NCBI GenBank assembly: GCA_023150475.1
Contig: JAKLKU010000005.1
Span: 124,001 to 188,000 of the forward strand
Reading direction: 5' to 3'
DNA from: Planctomycetota bacterium
Lineage (GTDB): Bacteria; Planctomycetota; UBA1135; GCA-002686595
DNA: 64,000 nt
Under the pieces are notes generated by a model. It was not told where the DNA came from. It searched no databases and saw only the letters and a list, made by a program, of their open reading frames with translations. Shown piece by piece: positions 53,041 through 59,219 of this stretch. The position numbers were made by a program, and so were the translations under genes. The stretch's first letter is position 1, and each line of letters starts with the position of its first letter.

Positions 53041-55914
53041 TCACCACGTCACCGCGCGCGCGGGCCGGACGCCGAGGCTGTACGAGCGCAGCTCAGGCGT
53101 GTTGCGGTCCCGGTTCGCCGAGCGCGCGTACATGGCGGCGTAGTCGAAACTGCCGCCGCGCGTGACGCGCGAGTTCGCGTCGGCCGAAGGCGCGAGCGGA
53201 TCGACTGCGGCGCCGCGCTCGTAGTAGTTCATGTCGTAGCCGTCCAGGCAGAGCTCCCAGAGGTTGCCCGCGACGTCGTGGAGCCCGAACGCGTTCGCCG
53301 GGTACGTGCCGCCGGGCGTGTGCACGACGCCGCCGTCCTCCAGGTCGGGCCAGTCGTTGATGTCGCCCCAAGCCGCGCCTGCGTGCTTCGCAGTCTGGTC
53401 CGCGAGGTTGACCTTGCCGCGCAGGCTCTCGCGCTCGGCACCGGTCCACCAACGAGTCGAAGTGCCCGCGCGTGCGGCGTGCTCCCACTGGGCCTCGCTC
53501 GGCAGCGTGAGCCCGACACGGCCGAGCACGTCGACGCAGTCGAGCCAGCTCACTTGCTCGACTGGGTGCAACAGCGTCGGAGAGAAGTTGTACGGCGGCT
53601 TGTAGATGCTCGGGTTGTGCGCGGCGACGCGTTGCCACTGCGCCTGCGTCATCTCGTCCTTCGAGACGAAGTACGGGGAGAGCCGCACTTCGCGCACCGG
53701 GCCCTCGTCTTCCTCGGCCTGAGCATCGAAGTTGCGGCCGTTCGGATCGGTCGCCTGAGCTCCCATCCAGAAGGTGCCACCCGGGATCAACACGAAGACG
53801 AGCCCGGTCGCTTCTTCGAGCAAGAGCGTCCCGTCGGCCCCGCGCGCGGCCGGCTCGCCGCTGGCGAGGTGAGCGAACTCGAAGAGGCCTGACGCGCGGT
53901 CGACGCCGATCGGCAAGAGGCCGAGTTGCGGCCGGAGCTCGAACCCGCCGTAGCGCGGCGAGCCGCGGATCCCCGCGAGCGCATCCTCCCAACGAGCGCG
54001 CGCGTCCGTCCCCGTCACGCTCCGCTCGGAGATCGTCCGGGCGAACTCGAGACGCTTCGCGATCCCCCACCCGAAGGGTTCGGCGAGCGCGGCGCTCATC
54101 AGACCGTTCTCCGGATCACTCAACGTCTCGATGTCCGCGATCAGCTTCGCGAGCTGACGATCCCACCAAGCCGCTTCGGGATCGTCGTACTCGAACGACG
54201 TCGCTGCGGGGTGCGTCGCGTCGCTTTCGTTCGCCGTCGCCTTCGAGCGCAAGTCCGCGAGCTTGGCGCGGTGCTCCGCGAGGCTCGGGCGCTTCTTCAG
54301 TCCGCGCGCCGGATCCGCGTCGCGGCCATCGACGAGTTCGCGCGCCTCGGCGAGCCATCGTTCGTACGCCGGAATGAGCTCGGGATGCGGCGGCCACAAC
54401 TTGCGCGCGCGCTCGACCAGATCGTCGAGGTCCTTCTGCGCGGAGAGCGAGAGCAACTCGGCGCTGGTCGCACGCGCGAGCTCGGCGTGGCGGTCCGCAT
54501 CCGCACGTGCGCGCTCCAACTCCTCGTTCTTGAAAGCCAACGCATCGCGCGCGCGCGTCGCTTCGTCGGCCTTCAGGGCGAACGACACGGCGCCGGCGAC
54601 CACTGCGAGCACCGCGATCGCGATCGCGGCGGCGAGAGCTCGGTTGCGCAGGATCCACTTGCGCGCTTCGGCCCACGCGCCGGCTTCGTACGCCCGCACG
54701 ACGCGTCCCTCGATGAACGCGCGCAGGTCGTCCGCGAGAGCGAGCATGTGCGGGTACCGGGCACCCGGATCGCGCGCCATCGCTTTGTCGCAGATGGCGA
54801 CGAGTTCGGCCGGCAACGCGCGGTCGACGTCGTTCAGCGCCCGAGGCGAACCCGCGATGACCCGCGCGAGCACCTCCACGTGAGTGGCCTTGGAGTCGTT
54901 CGGGACGTAAGGCACCTGCCGCGCGAGCAAGTGGTACAGCATCGCGCCGACCGAGTAGACGTCCGACTGAGGCGTGAGCTTGTCGAGCTCTCCGCGCGCC
55001 TGCTCCGGCGGCATGTACGCGGGTGTGCCGAGCACGTCGCCTTCGATCGTCAAGAGACCGGACCCCACGTCCTGCTCGCGCACGTCGCTGCGCTCGGTGC
55101 GCACGCTCGCGTCGTCGCTTCCCGAACGGCGCGGTTCCGTCGGCTCCGCGGCGCCGAGTTCGCGAGCGAGGCCCCAGTCCATCACGTACACCTCGCCGAA
55201 GCTGCCGACCATGATGTTGGCGGGCTTCAGGTCGCGGTGGATGACGCCCTTCTCGTGCGCGTACGCGACGGCTTCGCACACTTTGAGCAGCACGCCCAAT
55301 GCGCGCGTCACGTTCCAGCCCTCTCGCGATTCGAAGACGAGCTGGAAGATCTGCCGCAGATCGCGGCCTTCGACCAACTTCATCGTGAAGTACAGGCGTC
55401 CGCCCGAGTCGAGTCCGAGCTCGTGCACCGGAACGATGCCGGGGTGGTCGAGTTGGCCCGTGATCTGTGCTTCCGCGAGGAAGCGCGCGAGGATCTGCGG
55501 CGAAGGACGCGCGTGACTCGGTGCAGCCGCATTCGGCAACGCGATCTTCATCGCGAGCGCACGACGGAAGTCTCGATCGAACACGCGCCGGATCGAGCCC
55601 ATCCCTCCGCGCGCGAACTCTCCTTGATCGGTGTACCGATCGGACGTCGGAGCGCGCGTCGCGAGTCGCGTCGTCAGCGCGTGGACGCCGGCCTCCGTCG
55701 CTGGGCCGGGCACACCGAGGGTCTGCGAGCACTGTTCGGCCGCGGCGAGCTCGAGCCAGTTCGCGTGGTGGGCGCGCAAGGCGTCGGCGAGCGACGGGTG
55801 CTCTCGAACGAGCGCCTCGAATTCGACGGAGCCTCCAGCCTCTCGACGCTGGAGCCAATCCACGAACAGTGCGAGCGCCACGTCCGACGGATCGCGAGCG
55901 TCGGGCGAATGCAT
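53041..55914 (-). CDS. Transmembrane Ser/Thr protein kinase with extracellular FGE domain
   Basis: A 957-residue receptor-like kinase. The kinase domain at about 95-415 has the Gly-rich loop GEFARGGMGS, Lys123 in LAMKIAL, HRDLKPAN at 226-233 with D228, DWG at 246-248 (DFG variant), and PPEQ for APE. These residues support an active enzyme. A transmembrane helix (LAAAIAIAVLAVVAGAVSFA) near 430-450 is followed by a helical, coiled-coil-like region to about 610. The C-terminal 250 residues form a SUMF1/FGE-type domain (VLIPGGTFWMGAQATDP, LPSEAQWEHAARAG, VTRGGSFDYAAMY). The domain would sense an extracellular ligand. It is divergent from the repeat-protein operon. Confidence 0.93.
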   Translation of the reverse strand: MHSPDARDPSDVALALFVDWLQRREAGGSVEFEALVREHPSLADALRAHHANWLELAAAEQCSQTLGVPGPATEAGVHALTTRLATRAPTSDRYTDQGEFARGGMGSIRRVFDRDFRRALAMKIALPNAAAPSHARPSPQILARFLAEAQITGQLDHPGIVPVHELGLDSGGRLYFTMKLVEGRDLRQIFQLVFESREGWNVTRALGVLLKVCEAVAYAHEKGVIHRDLKPANIMVGSFGEVYVMDWGLARELGAAEPTEPRRSGSDDASVRTERSDVREQDVGSGLLTIEGDVLGTPAYMPPEQARGELDKLTPQSDVYSVGAMLYHLLARQVPYVPNDSKATHVEVLARVIAGSPRALNDVDRALPAELVAICDKAMARDPGARYPHMLALADDLRAFIEGRVVRAYEAGAWAEARKWILRNRALAAAIAIAVLAVVAGAVSFALKADEATRARDALAFKNEELERARADADRHAELARATSAELLSLSAQKDLDDLVERARKLWPPHPELIPAYERWLAEARELVDGRDADPARGLKKRPSLAEHRAKLADLRSKATANESDATHPAATSFEYDDPEAAWWDRQLAKLIADIETLSDPENGLMSAALAEPFGWGIAKRLEFARTISERSVTGTDARARWEDALAGIRGSPRYGGFELRPQLGLLPIGVDRASGLFEFAHLASGEPAARGADGTLLLEEATGLVFVLIPGGTFWMGAQATDPNGRNFDAQAEEDEGPVREVRLSPYFVSKDEMTQAQWQRVAAHNPSIYKPPYNFSPTLLHPVEQVSWLDCVDVLGRVGLTLPSEAQWEHAARAGTSTRWWTGAERESLRGKVNLADQTAKHAGAAWGDINDWPDLEDGGVVHTPGGTYPANAFGLHDVAGNLWELCLDGYDMNYYERGAAVDPLAPSADANSRVTRGGSFDYAAMYARSANRDRNTPELRSYSLGVRPARAVTW

Positions 55915-56043
55915 GGCGGCGCATTCTGTCGCGAGCAGAGGCCGGACGGCAGGCTCACCCGGCGGCCGTCCGGCGTGTCACATCCGTCGTAATCATCTGT
56001 TTCTCAATGGCTTAGGTCGACCTTCCCGAGCGCGATCGAAAAG

Positions 56044-56103
56044 CCCCGACACTTCGGGGGCCCGGCCGCTCTTCGAGGGGTGTGGATGCGGTTCTCAAAC
56101 CGC
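56044..56103 (+). promoter_or_regulatory. Two perfect hairpins in the leader of the repeat-protein gene
   Basis: Hairpin 1: CCCCGA (56044-56049), loop CACT, TCGGGG (56054-56059). Hairpin 2: GCGGTT (56088-56093), loop CTCA, AACCGC (56098-56103). Both have perfect 6-bp stems. They lie in the 227 bases between the divergent kinase start and ATG 56142, and may act as transcript leader structures or operators. A GAAGGG at 56128-56133 is the likely ribosome binding site, with 8 bases to the ATG. Confidence 0.6.
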
Positions 56104-56141
56104 CCGACCCCCAAAAAACCAACTCTCGAAGGGTTCCGATC

Positions 56142-56816
56142 ATGAAGCTCCAATCGAACGTCAAGGCTGGCCGTCTCGCGGGCAACCACAACACCACGCT
56201 GCGCGGTGTGCGCGTCCAAACGTCGGTCAAGGCGGGCAAGCTCGCCACCAACCACAACTCGACGCTGCGCGGCGTGCGCGTGCAAAGCACCGTCAAGGCC
56301 GGCGCTCGCGGCATGGGCAACCACAGCTCGACGCTGCGCGGCGTGCGCGTCCAGACCTCGGTCAAGGCGGGCAAGCTCGCCGGCAACCACAACTCGACGC
56401 TGCGCGGCGTCCGCGTGCAGAGCACCGTCAAGGCCGGCGCCCGCGGCATGGGCAACCACAGCTCGACGTTGCGCGGCGTGCGCGTGCAGACCTCGGTCAA
56501 GGCGGGCAAGCTCGCCGCGAATCACAACTCGACGCTGCGCGGCGTGCGTGTGCAGAGCACCGTCAAGGCCGGCAAGATCGCCACCAACCACAACTCGACG
56601 CTGCGCGGGGTGCGCGTCCAGAGCTCGGTCAAGGCGGGCAAGCTCTCCGCGAATCACAACTCGACGCTGCGTGGCGTGCGCGTGCAGAGCACCGTCAAAG
56701 CCGGCGCTCGCGGCATGGGCAACCACAGCTCGACCTTGCGCGGCGTGCGCGTCCAGAGCTCGGTCAAGGCCGGCAAGATCACGCGCAACCACAACTCGAC
56801 GCTGATCGTCGCCTGA
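56142..56816 (+). CDS. Cationic tandem-repeat protein, candidate exported cargo
   Basis: A 224-residue protein composed of ten consecutive repeats of 22-23 residues (the last 20) after only three N-terminal residues. The core is VKAG then KLATNHN-STLRGVRV (A-type), or VKAG-ARGMGNHS-STLRGVRV (B-type). Types run A,A,B,A,B,A,A,A,B,A. It contains no Asp, Glu, Cys, Pro, Trp, Tyr or Phe and is rich in Lys, Arg, His, Asn, Ser, Thr and Gly, so it is strongly basic. No signal peptide or leader is visible. The beta-prone pattern STLRGVRVQ could form a beta-solenoid; alternatively repeats could be cut into peptides. Downstream genes encode export machinery. I do not recognise a characterised family. Confidence 0.85.
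   Translation: MKLQSNVKAGRLAGNHNTTLRGVRVQTSVKAGKLATNHNSTLRGVRVQSTVKAGARGMGNHSSTLRGVRVQTSVKAGKLAGNHNSTLRGVRVQSTVKAGARGMGNHSSTLRGVRVQTSVKAGKLAANHNSTLRGVRVQSTVKAGKIATNHNSTLRGVRVQSSVKAGKLSANHNSTLRGVRVQSTVKAGARGMGNHSSTLRGVRVQSSVKAGKITRNHNSTLIVA
56151..56810 (+). repeat. Ten tandem 66/69-base repeats coding for the repeat protein
   Basis: DNA-level tandem repetition in phase with the reading frame: unit length 66 bases (A-type) or 69 bases (B-type, with an extra codon). B-type copies near 56286-56350, 56424-56490 and 56688-56755 are nearly identical in the GCCGGCGCTCGCGGCATGGG segment and its surroundings, which suggests recent unequal recombination or gene conversion. Confidence 0.9.
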
Positions 56817-56830
56817 GCCAGGAAGGCCGA

Positions 56831-56878
56831 ACCGCGGCTCCGCGCGCAACCTCGTTCGAGGCTGCGCCGGAGCGCGGT
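56831..56878 (+). terminator. Long stem-loop between repeat gene and export genes
   Basis: ACCGCGGCTCCG (56831-56842) pairs with CGGAGCGCGGT (56868-56878) as an 11-bp stem with one bulged G. Inside, GCGC (56844-56847) pairs with GCGC (56864-56867), and CCTC (56850-56853) pairs with GAGG (56858-56861) around a GTTC loop. It follows the repeat-gene stop by 15 bases and ends 15 bases before the TPR gene ATG. No U-run follows. It may act as a partial terminator or RNA stabiliser. Confidence 0.7.
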
Positions 56879-56893
56879 CCACCCACCGCTGCC

Positions 56894-58030
56894 ATGAAGC
56901 CTCAGCCGTCGACGACGCATCCCGCCACGGCCGCTCGCCGCGCGCTCGCGCTGCGAACGCGGGCCGAGGCGCTGTCCGCGCAAGGCCAGTCTGCGGCGGC
57001 GCGTGAGCTCGCGCGAAAAGGGCTCGCGCTGGTCGAAGCTGCGTTCGGTCGAACGCACCTCGCCGTCGCAGAGCAGCTCGACACGCTCGCGAGCGTCGAG
57101 GAGACCGCTGGGCGTCGCGAACTCGCGCACCGCCACTACCTGCGCGCGCTCGAGATCCTCGAACGAGCCTCGGCCGACGACGGCGTGTCGACGGAGCACG
57201 CGAGGTCGCACGTGCAGGTCTTGCGCCACCTCGGCAGTCTGCACACGTCGCTCGGCGCGTACGCCGAGGCCGAGACGCGCCTGCGCGCAGCGCTCGAGCT
57301 CGCGGAACGAGCGCTCGGCCGCGACGACGTCGAGTGCGCGACTGCGTGCAACGACCTCGGCGTGCTCTACAAGTTCACCGGACGCTTCGCGGAGGCGTCG
57401 CGGCTGTACCGGCGCGCGCTCTCGATCGCGCGTGCTCGGCTCTCCGCCGACGATCCGGCGCTGGCCGTGATCCATCACAACCTCGGCGGCCTCGAGCATG
57501 CGCGCGGGCGCTTCCGCCAAGGCGAGCCGCACGCGCGCCGCTCGGTCGAGATCCGCGAACGTGCTCTCGGCCCCGATCATCCGGAAGTCGCGGCGGACGT
57601 CGCGGCGCTCGCCGCGATCCTCGACGGGCTCGAACGCTACGAAGAGTCCGAGCCGCTGCACGAGCGCGCGATCGCGATCTTCGAGAAGGCGTTCGGCGCG
57701 GCGCACTACGAGGTCGGCATGGCGCTCGGCAACTTGGCGGCGGTCTACCACGCCACCGGTCGCACGGAAGAGGCCGAACGTGCGTACACGCGTGCACTCG
57801 CGATCAAACGCAAGACGCTCGGCGCGCGCCATCCGGACGTCGCGTGCACGCTGAACAACTTGGCATACCTGCACCAGTCCGAAGGGCGACCGCGCCGCGC
57901 AGCAACGCTCTATCGCCGCGCGCTGGAGCTCTTCGGTGCGGCGTTCGGGCCCGCGCATCCGAGCACGCGCACGTGTCGCGCGAATCTCGACGCACTTCGC
58001 CGCGCAGGCACCGCCGCGCGTGGCGCGTGA
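56894..58030 (+). CDS. TPR protein of the export operon
   Basis: A 378-residue protein with about seven tetratricopeptide repeats of kinesin-light-chain type (42-residue period), for example ATACNDLGVLYKFTGRFAEA, VIHHNLGGLEHARGRFRQ, MALGNLAAVYHATGRTEEAE and CTLNNLAYLHQSEGRPRRA. It has no signal peptide, so it is probably cytoplasmic. It probably binds a protein partner such as the repeat protein or an exporter. Its stop lies 16 bases before the HlyD ATG, which places it in the export operon. Chaperone, adaptor or immunity roles are possible, but the sequence does not decide. Confidence 0.88.
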   Translation: MKPQPSTTHPATAARRALALRTRAEALSAQGQSAAARELARKGLALVEAAFGRTHLAVAEQLDTLASVEETAGRRELAHRHYLRALEILERASADDGVSTEHARSHVQVLRHLGSLHTSLGAYAEAETRLRAALELAERALGRDDVECATACNDLGVLYKFTGRFAEASRLYRRALSIARARLSADDPALAVIHHNLGGLEHARGRFRQGEPHARRSVEIRERALGPDHPEVAADVAALAAILDGLERYEESEPLHERAIAIFEKAFGAAHYEVGMALGNLAAVYHATGRTEEAERAYTRALAIKRKTLGARHPDVACTLNNLAYLHQSEGRPRRAATLYRRALELFGAAFGPAHPSTRTCRANLDALRRAGTAARGA

Positions 58031-58046
58031 GCTCGAGGAAACGCCC

Positions 58047-59219
58047 ATGCCCGACTTCACTCGCACCACACGCGCCCTCGGCCGCCAGTCGACGACTCGC
58101 TCCTGGTGGCTGCCGCTCGCACTGGCGGCGTTGCTCGTCGGTTGGAGCGCGTGGGCGTTCCTCGCGGAGCTCACGGTCTACGCGGTCACCGACACCGCGC
58201 GGCTCGAAGTCGATCAAGCGGCCTACCCGATCGAAGCCCCCGTCGACGGCCGGATCGTGGCGACCCACATCGTGCTCGGCTCGCACGTGGCGTCCGGGGA
58301 TCCGCTGCTCGAGCTCGACTCCGAACCCTTCCGACTCGAGCGCGCCGAACTCGTCGCGAGACGCGAAGGCTTCGTCCGCGAGTTGGAACCGCTCCGCGCA
58401 CAGATCCGCGCTCGGGGAGAGCAAGTCGAGAACCTGCGCCAGGCACGCAGCACGGGTGGCGACGAGCTCACGGCGGAGCTGCAGCAGCAGGAAGCGGCGC
58501 TGCGGCTCGCGGAAACCGTCATGCGCCGCGCCGAGTCGTTGCACGCGGATGGCTTGACCGCCGAGATCGACCTCGAGAAGGCCAAGACCGACCTCGAACA
58601 GTGCCGTGCGAACGTCGAACGCTGTCGAGCGGCCATCGAGCGCTTGGACTGGGACCGGCGCGCGCAGGCGAACGAACTCGCCGCCGTGCTCGAAGAGACG
58701 CGGCACGACGAAGCGCTCGCATTGCGCGAGATTTCGGTCGCGGACGCGGCGATCCAACGCCTCGACCATCAGATCGAGCGTCGCACGATTCGCGCGGCGG
58801 TCGCAGGCCGCCTCGGGGAGATCGAAAACGTGCGCGTCGGCCAGTACGTCGCACAGGGCACACGCCTCGGCGCCGTGGTGCCGTCCGGCACGCTGCGAAT
58901 CGTCGCGGAGTTCCGCCCCGAAGAAGCGCTCGGCCGGGTGCACACGGGTCAGAACGCACGCTTCCGCCTGCGCGGCTTCCCGTGGATCGAGTACGGCTCG
59001 ATCCCGGCCCGCGTCACTGGGTTCGCGAGCGAGGTGCTCTCCGGCAACGCGCGCGTCGAGCTCTCCGTCGCGGACGACGTCGAGTTCCCGATCGTGTTGC
59101 AGCACGGCCTTCCCGGACGGCTCGAGATCGCGATCGAACGTGTCTCGCCGGCGACGCTCGTCTTGCGCGCGTCGGGTGCGTGGCTCGCCGGTTCGAAGGA
59201 CGAGGCGGTCGATCCGTGA
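58047..59219 (+). CDS. HlyD-family membrane fusion protein
   Basis: A 390-residue periplasmic adaptor. A single transmembrane helix lies at about 20-40 (WWLPLALAALLVGWSAWAFL). A biotinyl-lipoyl-like half-domain follows (YPIEAPVDGRIVATHIVLGS), then a long coiled coil of about 95-235 (LEPLRAQIRARGEQVENLRQ onward), the second lipoyl half (RRTIRAAVAGRLGEIENVRVG) and a beta-barrel ending. It would bridge the ABC exporters to an outer-membrane or cell-envelope channel. Its TGA overlaps the GTG of the next gene (GTGA), which shows translational coupling. No TolC-like gene is in the window. Confidence 0.9.
   Translation: MPDFTRTTRALGRQSTTRSWWLPLALAALLVGWSAWAFLAELTVYAVTDTARLEVDQAAYPIEAPVDGRIVATHIVLGSHVASGDPLLELDSEPFRLERAELVARREGFVRELEPLRAQIRARGEQVENLRQARSTGGDELTAELQQQEAALRLAETVMRRAESLHADGLTAEIDLEKAKTDLEQCRANVERCRAAIERLDWDRRAQANELAAVLEETRHDEALALREISVADAAIQRLDHQIERRTIRAAVAGRLGEIENVRVGQYVAQGTRLGAVVPSGTLRIVAEFRPEEALGRVHTGQNARFRLRGFPWIEYGSIPARVTGFASEVLSGNARVELSVADDVEFPIVLQHGLPGRLEIAIERVSPATLVLRASGAWLAGSKDEAVDP

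Noticed and set aside
56082-56141. GTG 56082 as an upstream start giving the repeat protein a 20-residue leader
   Set aside because: The best ribosome binding site (GAAGGG) is at 56128-56133 before ATG 56142; the GAGGGG before GTG 56082 is only one base away and the frame overlaps hairpin 2. The leader would have no typical leader motif. It remains a minor alternative.
56151-56810. CRISPR-like or satellite interpretation of the 66/69-base repeats
   Set aside because: The repeats are contiguous, in frame and code for conserved residues without spacers.
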